Origin: Phycisphaerales bacterium
Lineage (GTDB): Bacteria > Planctomycetota > Phycisphaerae > Phycisphaerales > SM1A02
DNA: 9,528 nt
Assembly (NCBI GenBank): GCA_029243925.1
Contig: JAQWRC010000393.1
Location: 1 to 9,528, forward strand
Direction: 5' to 3'
Part shown: piece after piece, positions 1 to 6,064 of the stretch
Layout of the letters: every line of letters starts with the position of its first letter
How positions within the stretch are numbered: the stretch's first letter is position 1
Notes under the pieces: model-generated
The model's input: only the letters and a program-made list of their open reading frames with translations
The model's database searches: none
What the model was told of the DNA's origin: nothing
Translations under genes and position numbers: made by a program

Positions 1-30
1 GGCTCAATTTTGCCCTTCGTCCGTAAATTG

Positions 31-45
31 CGAGCTCTAAGCTCG
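31..45. repeat. Short perfect inverted repeat (hairpin) at the permease break point
   Basis: CGAGCT (31-36) and AGCTCG (40-45) are exact reverse complements separated by CTA. The repeat lies where the permease reading frame appears to switch, between an open upstream frame and the frame that starts at ATG 60. Such a tight hairpin could be a hotspot for a base-calling or assembly error, or for a real slippage deletion. I see no regulatory role for it. Confidence 0.5.
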
Positions 46-59
46 AAGTCAAACCAAAC

Positions 60-602
60 ATGCCGTTGGCGGTTCCAGGTTTGGTCATGGCATTCGGGTA
101 CGTGGCAATGACACTGCGCTGGCCCTTTGGCAAGGGCGATCCACTTGAAGGATTCATTTCCGTCATCGGAGCCGAGCCGAATCCGATGCTGCTGCTGGTG
201 ATCGCCTACGGCGTGCGTCGTCTGCCCTACATCGTGCGTGCGGCCGTCGCGGGCCTGGAGCAGACTTCTGGCGAACTTGAAGAGGCCGCTTTGAATCTTG
301 GTGCGGGTCGCATACGAGCGGTGCGTACCATCATCGTTCCTCTGATCATGGCCAATCTGATCGCGGGTGGGCTGCTCGCATTCTCCTTCGCCATGCTTGA
401 GGTGTCTGATTCGCTGATTTTGGCGCAGCGTGAATCGGATTATCCCATCACGAAAGCCATCTACTCGCTGTTTGAGCGACTTGGAGACGGCCCGTACATT
501 GCCAGCGCCATGGGCGTATGGGCAATGGTTCTGCTTGCGGTGACGCTCGTGGGCGCTTCCATTCTCATGGGCAAGAAGATGGGGGCTATTTTCCGGGTCT
601 GA
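60..602 (+). CDS. ABC transporter permease, C-terminal part (iron(III)/thiamine-type binding-protein-dependent family), 5' truncated
   Basis: This is the inner-membrane permease of an importer; it would pair with an ATPase and a periplasmic binding protein. The visible 180 residues carry the ATPase-contact EAA loop: EEAALNLGAGRIRAV at residues 74-88, followed by a Pro-containing helix (IIVPLIMANLIAGG, 91-104). Hydrophobic segments lie near residues 1-18, 42-53, 95-115 and 147-170. The protein ends in basic residues (GKKMGAIFRV), as is usual for the last helix. Permeases of the FbpB/ThiP type are about 500-570 residues with two such domains, so this is only the last half-domain. ATG 60 is the first available start in this frame but has no Shine-Dalgarno sequence and sits inside what should be a membrane helix (PLAVPGLVMAFGY), so it is not the true start. 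An in-frame stop lies at 24-26 while another frame is open upstream, which suggests a frameshift near the edge. The substrate cannot be told from this piece; iron is my guess from the overall resemblance. Confidence 0.8.
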   Translation: MPLAVPGLVMAFGYVAMTLRWPFGKGDPLEGFISVIGAEPNPMLLLVIAYGVRRLPYIVRAAVAGLEQTSGELEEAALNLGAGRIRAVRTIIVPLIMANLIAGGLLAFSFAMLEVSDSLILAQRESDYPITKAIYSLFERLGDGPYIASAMGVWAMVLLAVTLVGASILMGKKMGAIFRV

Positions 603-641
603 TCTGGCCTTTGGGGGGGCCTCAAGACCTCTCACACCTTC

Positions 642-647
642 TATACT
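642..647 (+). promoter_or_regulatory. Possible -10 box for the nuoDEF operon
   Basis: TATACT in an otherwise GC-rich 84-base spacer matches the sigma-70 -10 consensus at 5 of 6 positions. It would place the transcript start near 654, about 33 bases before the nuoD ATG. I find no good -35 element at 16-18 bases upstream, so the call rests on the -10 and the position alone. Confidence 0.3.
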
Positions 648-686
648 GGGGGGTCAACCGACCGTATCCCCTTTTGGACCCATTCG

Positions 687-1976
687 ATGCCATATCAACT
701 GCAGCCAGCCGAAGCCTGGAACATCGATGCGGATCGACTGGATTACCTGAAGGATCGGCCGGAGGCGGGTGATCGATGGGTGCTGAATTTCGGCCCCCAG
801 CACCCCGCAACCCACACCACGCTGCGAATCATCCTCGAGTTGGACGGCGAGCGCGTTGTTCGAGCGACTCCCCACATCGGGTACCTCCACAGTGGGTTTG
901 AGAAACTCGGCGAGCATCACGATTACAACCAGTACGTCTGCACCATTTCGCGCATGGACTATATCAGTCCGATCGTGAATGACATCGCTTGGCATCAGGC
1001 CTGCGAAGAGCTCTTCGATGTCGACCTGACACCGCGTTGCAAAGTGGTCCGCACCATTCTGATGGAGTTGGGTCGGATCCAGAATCATCTGCTGTGCGTC
1101 GGCGCCGCCGCGCTCGATCTGGGAGCCTTCACCGGGTTCCTGTACGGTTTCAACGAACGCGAGCGGATCTACGACATTCTCGACTACATCTCCGGGCAGC
1201 GATTCCACCCGGACTACACCCGCCTCGGTGGAGTCATGCAGGACATTCCTGATGACGACGTCTTTCGCCGCATGGTGCGCAACTTCATCGATGAGCGTCT
1301 GCCCAATGCGATGAAGGACGTTGAGACACTGCTCAATCGAAATCGCATCTTCATCGATCGCGTCAAAGGCGTTGGCATTGTCGATGCCGATGAGGCGACG
1401 GCATTGTCATTGACCGGCCCACTGGCGAGAGCATCTGGTGTTCGCCGCGATCTGCGCAAGGACTCCCCCTACCTCTGCTATGCCGACAATTGGGATGGCC
1501 AGGGCGCGGAAGCCGTCAAGTTCAGCGTACCGATTGCGACCGATGGTGATTGCTATGCCCGCTACCTTGTCCGTCTTGAAGAGTTGCGACAGAGCCGATC
1601 CATCATCGATCAGCTGATCGACAACATCCCAACGGGCCCGATCAATTCGGATCCAGACGGCAAGTTGCACATTCCGCCCAAGGGGGATGTGTATGGTTCG
1701 ATCGAGGCGACCATTCAGCACTTTGAAGTGATCATGAGCAACCGTGGCTGGCAGGCGCCGGTCGGTGAGATCTATTCGGCCGTCGAATCGCCAAATGGGG
1801 AGTTGGGGTACTTCATCGTCGCCGACGGTTCCAAATGTCCTTGGCGTGTCGCAGTACGTCCCCCGTCATTCATCAATTTCAGCGCATTCGCGAAGATGCT
1901 CGAGGGTCACCAGCTTGCGGATCTCGTTGCAGTGCTGGGTTCAATCAATGTTATTGCAGCGGAGCTTGATCGCTGA
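687..1976 (+). CDS. nuoD: NADH-quinone oxidoreductase (complex I) subunit D, 49 kDa homologue
   Basis: NuoD sits at the junction of the peripheral and membrane arms of complex I and forms much of the quinone-binding pocket. The 429-residue product has the family signature FGPQHPATH at residues 35-43, the PHIGYLHSGFEKL segment at 62-74, and ends with GSINVIAAELDR, very like the family's usual C-terminus. The quinone-contact pair is visible as His43 and Tyr92, 49 residues apart, the same separation as the His/Tyr pair described in the Thermus and mammalian subunits. The length is normal for a stand-alone NuoD; it is not fused to NuoC as in E. coli. The ATG at 687 has only a weak GGA upstream (676-678). 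The stop codon shares one base with the nuoE start (TGATG), indicating coupled translation. Upstream is an unrelated ABC permease, so nuoA, nuoB and nuoC must lie elsewhere. Identification is secure. Confidence 0.97.
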   Translation: MPYQLQPAEAWNIDADRLDYLKDRPEAGDRWVLNFGPQHPATHTTLRIILELDGERVVRATPHIGYLHSGFEKLGEHHDYNQYVCTISRMDYISPIVNDIAWHQACEELFDVDLTPRCKVVRTILMELGRIQNHLLCVGAAALDLGAFTGFLYGFNERERIYDILDYISGQRFHPDYTRLGGVMQDIPDDDVFRRMVRNFIDERLPNAMKDVETLLNRNRIFIDRVKGVGIVDADEATALSLTGPLARASGVRRDLRKDSPYLCYADNWDGQGAEAVKFSVPIATDGDCYARYLVRLEELRQSRSIIDQLIDNIPTGPINSDPDGKLHIPPKGDVYGSIEATIQHFEVIMSNRGWQAPVGEIYSAVESPNGELGYFIVADGSKCPWRVAVRPPSFINFSAFAKMLEGHQLADLVAVLGSINVIAAELDR

Positions 1977-2509
1977 TGGCCTGGAAGACAAAGCCATCTG
2001 GAAGCTTCGAGATTCCTCGGCGGGACACACCGTGGATCACCGAATCCATGGCGACTGAGATTCGCGAGAAGATCATGCCGCGGTATGAGAAATCGATGGG
2101 ATCGATCATGCCCTCGCTGCACGCCATTCAACATGAACATGGGTACATCGCGTACCAGGCCATGATTGAACTGGCGACACTGCTTGGTCTGAAGCCCGCC
2201 GACATTCTGGACACGGCATCCTTTTACGAGGAGTTTCATCTTGAGCCCGTGGGCAAGTGCGTCATCGGCATCTGCCAATCGGTCGCTTGCGAGATGTGCG
2301 GGCATCAGGCTCTGGTCGACTATGTACGGAATCGGCTCGACATCGAGCCCCACGAGACGACTGATGATGGCAAGTTCACCTTGTTGACGTTGGAGTGCCT
2401 GGGGGCGTGTGATACCGCTCCGTGTGCGTTGGTCAATGATGACCGGTTCGACAACCTGACGTTGGAGCAATTGGGTCGAATACTTGATGGGGAGCAGATC
2501 ACCTCATGA
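1976..2509 (+). CDS. nuoE: NADH-quinone oxidoreductase subunit E, 24 kDa [2Fe-2S] protein
   Basis: NuoE carries the off-pathway N1a [2Fe-2S] cluster of the NADH dehydrogenase module and binds NuoF. The 177-residue product has the thioredoxin-like [2Fe-2S] domain with all four ligands: Cys100 and Cys105 (CQSVAC, C-x4-C) and Cys141 and Cys145 (CLGAC, C-x3-C). The helical N-terminal region (about residues 23-92, ending ILDTASFYEEFHLEPVGK) is typical of the family. Extra cysteines at 108 and 150 are not cluster ligands in the family. The start overlaps the nuoD stop by one base, with GGAG 12 bases upstream. The stop overlaps the next ATG as ATGA. Length is close to the usual 160-180 residues. Nothing suggests degradation; identification is firm. 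Confidence 0.95.
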   Translation: MAWKTKPSGSFEIPRRDTPWITESMATEIREKIMPRYEKSMGSIMPSLHAIQHEHGYIAYQAMIELATLLGLKPADILDTASFYEEFHLEPVGKCVIGICQSVACEMCGHQALVDYVRNRLDIEPHETTDDGKFTLLTLECLGACDTAPCALVNDDRFDNLTLEQLGRILDGEQITS

Positions 2510-2709
2510 GCGACCAGAAGAAAAAACCATTGATGCGCTGTCTCGGTGAGTTCTTTGGAAACATCGCCCAGGGTATCAAGACGAATCCCGAGGCCGACGC
2601 GAATCGCACCGAGGTGAATCGCACCGTCGAGCAGCACACAACGGACGAGGGCGTGATTCTGCGTCGCACGACCATTGATGAAGTTGAGGTTCGCAATGAC
2701 CATGACTGA
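2506..2709 (+). CDS. Small hypothetical protein embedded in the nuo operon (67 aa)
   Basis: I do not recognise this protein. It starts inside the nuoE stop (ATGA overlap, with GGGGAG about 11 bases upstream) and its stop codon lies 12-14 bases inside nuoF, so it is wedged into the operon with overlaps on both sides. That arrangement argues for a real, translationally coupled gene rather than a chance ORF. The product has a basic start (MSDQKKK), a short amphipathic or hydrophobic segment (LMRCLGEFFGNIAQGI, residues 9-24), a polar Asn/Glu/Thr-rich middle, and an acidic-basic end with RRTTIDEVEVR. There is no signal peptide, no full membrane helix and only one cysteine, so it is not an iron-sulfur protein. 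By context it could be an assembly factor or accessory subunit of the NuoEF module, or a translational coupler with no protein role. This is inference only. Confidence 0.65.
   Translation: MSDQKKKPLMRCLGEFFGNIAQGIKTNPEADANRTEVNRTVEQHTTDEGVILRRTTIDEVEVRNDHD
2686..2689 (+). promoter_or_regulatory. Ribosome binding site that decides the nuoF start
   Basis: GAGG lies 6 bases before ATG 2696 and 12 bases before ATG 2702. The spacing favours 2696 as the nuoF start over the in-frame TTG 2675, ATG 2678 and ATG 2702. It lies inside the coding region of the preceding small gene. Confidence 0.5.
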
Positions 2710-4039
2710 ACCTGTTCTGACGAAGCGTATTGCAACACCGCCGTGGGGTGATTTCAGCGAGCGGCATCTGGTGACGTACGACGAGTACGTGAAGACCGGC
2801 GGGTACCAGGCGCTTGAACAGGCGCTGTCCATGGATCCCAAGGACATCGTGCAGGCTGTTCGTGACAGTGAACTTCGAGGTCGTGGTGGAGCAGGTTTCC
2901 CATGCGGCATGAAGTGGAGTTTCCTTCCCGAGCCCGATGGCGATCGCCGGTATCTCGCGATCAACTGTGATGAGGCAGAGCCGGGCACGTTCAAGGATCG
3001 TTTGCTCATCGACTACGACCCACATCTGGTGCTTGAAGGCATCGCCATCGCCTGTTGGGCGTGCCGTCTGGATACGGCCTACTTCTTCATCCGTGGTGAA
3101 TACCGAAGTCAGGCTCGTGTCGTAGAAGCGGCTATTCAAGAGGCCTACGACAACGGCATCTTCGGACCACAGGGGCTGATGGGAGGCAAGGTCGACTTCA
3201 AGGTCGATTGCTACCTGCATCGCAGCGCCGGCGCATACATCTGCGGCGAGGAGACTGGTCTCATCGAGGCCATTGAAGGCAAGCGGGCTTGGCCGCGGGT
3301 CAAGCCTCCCTTCCCGGCCGTTGAGGGCATCTTCCGCCGTCCGACGATCGTCAACAATGTCGAGACGCTTGCTGCCGTGCCCGACATCGTCACCCGTGGT
3401 GGCGACTGGTTCAAGACCATGGGGTGTGATTCGAGCATCGGCGCTGCTGGCTCATATGGCCCAAAGCTGATGGGTGTATCAGGTCATGTGAATCGGCCGG
3501 GTGTCTTCGAATGTGATCTGGGCATTTCGGTTCGTCAACTCGTCGATGAGTTCTGCGGCGGCATGCGTGGTGGCAAGGCCTACAAGGCATGTATCCCAGG
3601 CGGAGTATCCATGGGCGTGCTCGGTCAGGACCAGTTCGATGCCGAGTTGGATTTCGACATTGGGCGCAAGTACGACATCATGGGCCTGGGTACGGCGTGT
3701 CCGATTCTTTGCGACGAAGATACGGACATGGTTGCCGTGGCACGGAATATCTCCCGCTTCTTCCGCAATGAATCCTGCGGACAGTGCACGCCGTGTCGTG
3801 AAGGTTCGGAGTGGTTGTACAAGTTGCTGCGCAAGATCGAGTCTGGCGACGGGCGGACGAAGGACCTCGACATGACGTTGGAGATCGCCGGTTCGATGGG
3901 CATCATTCCCGGAACGACCATCTGCGGACTTGCTGATGGGAACAACTGGGCGGTCAAGACGATTGTCAACAAGTTCCGCAGTGAGTTCGAGGCTCGAGTG
4001 AAGCCCTCACTGGTGCCGGTGACGGTTGGGGCCTCCTGA
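2696..4039 (+). CDS. nuoF: NADH-quinone oxidoreductase subunit F, 51 kDa NADH/FMN-binding protein
   Basis: NuoF oxidises NADH, passes electrons to FMN and then to its N3 [4Fe-4S] cluster, and works in a complex with NuoE and NuoG. From ATG 2696 the product is 447 residues, normal for the family. Visible in order are the glycine-rich NADH/FMN loop GRGGAGFPCGMKWSF (62-76; most homologues have Thr where this has Cys70), the flavin-site segment NCDEAEPGTFKDR (90-102), GAYICGEETGLIEAIEGKR (179-197) with KPPFPA (203-208), and the SLBB-like middle (about 255-330). The cluster motif SCGQCTPCREG gives Cys361, Cys364 and Cys367, and the fourth ligand is Cys410 in TTICGLADG. The start overlaps the end of the 67-residue gene by 14 bases. 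No nuoG follows, which is unusual because nuoG normally comes straight after nuoF. Identification is secure; the exact start is less so. Confidence 0.96.
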   Translation: MTMTEPVLTKRIATPPWGDFSERHLVTYDEYVKTGGYQALEQALSMDPKDIVQAVRDSELRGRGGAGFPCGMKWSFLPEPDGDRRYLAINCDEAEPGTFKDRLLIDYDPHLVLEGIAIACWACRLDTAYFFIRGEYRSQARVVEAAIQEAYDNGIFGPQGLMGGKVDFKVDCYLHRSAGAYICGEETGLIEAIEGKRAWPRVKPPFPAVEGIFRRPTIVNNVETLAAVPDIVTRGGDWFKTMGCDSSIGAAGSYGPKLMGVSGHVNRPGVFECDLGISVRQLVDEFCGGMRGGKAYKACIPGGVSMGVLGQDQFDAELDFDIGRKYDIMGLGTACPILCDEDTDMVAVARNISRFFRNESCGQCTPCREGSEWLYKLLRKIESGDGRTKDLDMTLEIAGSMGIIPGTTICGLADGNNWAVKTIVNKFRSEFEARVKPSLVPVTVGAS

Positions 4040-4093
4040 GCACGGACATTCCCATAATTCCGCCTGTGGACATCGAAAAAACGGTTCATCTGG

Positions 4094-4117
4094 AATCCAC
4101 TGGAATACGAGTGGATT
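4094..4117. promoter_or_regulatory. Perfect 8+8 bp dyad between nuoF and ybeY
   Basis: AATCCACT (4094-4101) and AGTGGATT (4110-4117) are exact reverse complements separated by 8 bases. It lies 55 bases after the nuoF stop and 70 bases before ybeY. A stem this AT-rich with only a weak T run (TTTT near 4130) is a poor intrinsic terminator, so a transcription-factor operator or a leader hairpin of the ybeY-corC transcript is as likely. A CATAAT box upstream at 4053-4058 could be a -10 for that transcript, but no suitable -35 was found. Confidence 0.4.
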
Positions 4118-4186
4118 TGGCTCTACCCTTTTCAGGTCGTAAGCCATTTCCGGGACTGCGACAGGGAAAGAGGATCGTTCAACGAT

Positions 4187-4705
4187 ATGAACACACCCGA
4201 CCATGCGATCGCCGATCGCGAGGAACCCGACTCGTCGAGCGAGCCGGACGTCCCTCTAGAACCGACCATCACTTGCGAGACTGATCTCGATGCACCGGAT
4301 GTTGATCCGGCGTGGCTGCTTGAGCAGACCACAGCGGTGATTGCACACCTTGCCAGGACGACATGCCGCGCGACCATCCGCATTGTTGATGATGCGGAGA
4401 TGATTGATTTGCACGTCCGGTACCACGATGACCCCACCACAACGGACGTTCTGACGTTCGAGGGAACTTCCGAGCCAATGCCGCTTGAAGTGGACATTGC
4501 AGTCTGTCTGGACGAAGCGCGCCGGCAGTCGGCGGACCGTTCGCATGATGTGAACAGCGAGTTGCTGCTCTACGTGGTGCACGGGCTGCTTCACTGCAGT
4601 GGCCATGACGACCATGATCCGGAATCGCATGCGAGCATGCACGCCGAGGAGGATCGAATCCTGAAAGCCATCGGCGTCGGATCGGTGTATGGAGGTGGCG
4701 CATGA
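4187..4705 (+). CDS. ybeY: Endoribonuclease YbeY (16S rRNA maturation / ribosome quality control)
   Basis: YbeY is a zinc-dependent single-strand RNA endonuclease of the UPF0054 family, acting in the cytoplasm on 16S rRNA 3' processing and ribosome quality control. The 172-residue product has the substrate-cleft motif TTDVLTFE at 85-92 and the metal site HGLLHCSGHDDH at 132-143, with His132 and His136 in place. The third ligand position of the usual HGxLHLxGYDH falls on Asp142, with a His next to it (His143); GxDDH variants occur in the family. An acidic, low-complexity N-terminal tail of about 25 residues (Asp/Glu/Ser/Pro) precedes the first strand. The ATG at 4187 is the only reasonable start: no other ATG lies in frame before residue 72. 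AAGAGGA ends about 13 bases upstream. The stop overlaps the start of the CorC-like gene by 4 bases, matching the common ybeY-corC pairing, but ybeZ/phoH is absent upstream. Confidence 0.92.
   Translation: MNTPDHAIADREEPDSSSEPDVPLEPTITCETDLDAPDVDPAWLLEQTTAVIAHLARTTCRATIRIVDDAEMIDLHVRYHDDPTTTDVLTFEGTSEPMPLEVDIAVCLDEARRQSADRSHDVNSELLLYVVHGLLHCSGHDDHDPESHASMHAEEDRILKAIGVGSVYGGGA
4691..4695 (+). promoter_or_regulatory. Ribosome binding site of the CorC-like gene
   Basis: A full GGAGG with a 6-base gap to ATG 4702, placed within the last codons of ybeY. It fixes the start of the downstream gene despite the 4-base overlap. Confidence 0.7.
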
Positions 4706-5985
4706 TTCTTTGGGACGTCATCTGGTGGGCTTTGACCATTCTTCTGGGTGTCGTGTCGACCGCGCAGATGTCACTGTCGATGATTCTTCGCAATGGCGGT
4801 CGAACTGCGATCGAGCGTCGACTGGCTGCGACAGGTCGCGATGCGAAATGGCGTGAGCTCGACAAACGTCGGTTGCTCATTTCCCATGCTGCAGCGGGCA
4901 AAGCCATTGGCACGGCCATACTGTGGCTTGCGTTATGGACCATTGATTTCAGTGGACTTCCTGGCCCCGAGTTCTCGGTGCCGGGGTTCTTCATCGGAAT
5001 CGTCAGTGGCATGGTGCTGTGCTGGATCGCGCTTGACCTGATCGCAACCGCCGTCTCCAAGCATGCTGCACCGGCGACGGTGTCGCACTTCTTCTGGATG
5101 ATCCGACTGTTGAATATCAACACCTACTTGATCAGCGGCCTTGTCGCGTTCGTCGACGAGGTGATCAAGCGTCTGAGTGGCGCCAATCTCGAACCGAGCG
5201 ATGAACAGGCCGAAGCCGAAGCAGAGCTGCTGCGCAGCATCGAGCAGACGCATCGCGAAGGTGGACTTGATGAGGGCGCCGTTGCGTTGCTTGAGAACGT
5301 CGTTGAGTTCAGCAGCACTGATGTTGGCGAAGTGATGACGCCTCGGACTGACATCGATGGCTTGGAATACACCGATGATCTGGCTGAGATCCGTAGGCTC
5401 ATCGGTGAGGTCGGTCATTCACGCATACCGGTCTTCGAGGAGGACCTCGACCACATCGTCGGGATTCTCTATGCCAAGGATCTGGTGCGCTGGTTAGGTG
5501 AGATCGATCCAAACTTCACACTGCGTCCGCTGTTGCGTAGGCCAATCGTCGTTCCCGAGACCAAGCAGGTTGCTGATTTGCTGGCGGACTTCCAGAGATC
5601 CGAGGTGCACATGGCCATGGTGGTCGACGAATACGGCGGCACGGCTGGATTGGTCACCATCGAGGATGTGCTCGAGGAGATTGTGGGAGAGATCGTGGAT
5701 GAACACGAGCCTGACGATGAGGAACTTCCAGGCCTACGTCCGGTTGCCAACGGCATCTACGAGGTGGATGGCAATTTCCACATCGATGATCTCAACGAAT
5801 CATTGGAGCTGCACTTGCCCGAAGAAGAGGAGTACGACACGGTCGGCGGCTGGTTGATGGCCTGCATTGGTCATGTTCCCGTGACCGGAGAATCGTACGA
5901 CGAGAATGGGCATCGATTTACTGCGACGGCAACGACGCCGACACAGGTCGAGCGCATCATGATCGAGGCCCGCACGCCTGATTGA
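4702..5985 (+). CDS. CNNM/CorC-family membrane protein with tandem CBS domains (hemolysin C-like)
   Basis: This is a member of the CorC/CNNM group, implicated in magnesium or cobalt efflux and resistance; older annotations call it hemolysin. The 427-residue product begins with a DUF21/CNNM membrane domain. Hydrophobic stretches lie at about residues 4-28, 64-84, 94-118 and 130-152. A CBS pair follows: first at about 210-265, starting VMTPRTDIDG and containing HSRIPVFEEDLDHIVGILYAKD; second at about 275-335, with MAMVVDEYGGTAGLVTIEDVLEEIVGEI. The small CorC_HlyC domain is at about 343-425 (DGNFHIDDLNESL, EEEYDTVGGWLM). All domains expected of a full-length member are present. It is the second gene of a coupled pair with ybeY; in E. 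coli the neighbour ybeX encodes the shorter form without the membrane domain. The transported ion cannot be read from the sequence. Confidence 0.92.
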   Translation: MILWDVIWWALTILLGVVSTAQMSLSMILRNGGRTAIERRLAATGRDAKWRELDKRRLLISHAAAGKAIGTAILWLALWTIDFSGLPGPEFSVPGFFIGIVSGMVLCWIALDLIATAVSKHAAPATVSHFFWMIRLLNINTYLISGLVAFVDEVIKRLSGANLEPSDEQAEAEAELLRSIEQTHREGGLDEGAVALLENVVEFSSTDVGEVMTPRTDIDGLEYTDDLAEIRRLIGEVGHSRIPVFEEDLDHIVGILYAKDLVRWLGEIDPNFTLRPLLRRPIVVPETKQVADLLADFQRSEVHMAMVVDEYGGTAGLVTIEDVLEEIVGEIVDEHEPDDEELPGLRPVANGIYEVDGNFHIDDLNESLELHLPEEEEYDTVGGWLMACIGHVPVTGESYDENGHRFTATATTPTQVERIMIEARTPD

Positions 5986-6000
5986 GGCGAGTAGAGGACT

Positions 6001-6032
6001 TTGAAACCAAATACACGTGCTGTCACTATGAT
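6001..6032 (+). promoter_or_regulatory. Candidate promoter of the Met/His-rich protein gene
   Basis: TATGAT (6027-6032, 5 of 6 to the -10 consensus) lies 32 bases before ATG 6065. TTGAAA (6001-6006) resembles a -35 but the spacer is 20 bases, longer than the usual 17. GCTGTCAC and GCTGTTCAC flank the -10 box. The call is based on the match and location only. Confidence 0.3.
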
Positions 6033-6064
6033 GGGCTGTTCACCCCTGCCATTTGGAGCCTGTC

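Noticed and set aside
651..681. GGGTC/GACCC and GGTC-AACC-GACC small inverted repeats before nuoD
   Set aside because: Stems of 4-5 bp in GC-rich spacer are easily found by chance, and there is no second feature to support a terminator or attenuator.
654..1208. 184-codon minus-strand ORF opposite nuoD
   Set aside because: It is antisense to highly conserved NuoD sequence, has no domain and would cover the nuo promoter region.
4066..4284. 72-codon ORF in the nuoF-ybeY spacer
   Set aside because: It begins with GTG without a ribosome site, runs into the ybeY coding region out of frame, and has a basic low-information translation.
4269..5123. 284-codon minus-strand ORF opposite ybeY and the CorC-like gene
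   Set aside because: It lies fully antisense to two well-supported coding regions and its translation is Arg/Ser/Pro-rich with no recognisable domain, as expected for a shadow frame in GC-rich DNA.
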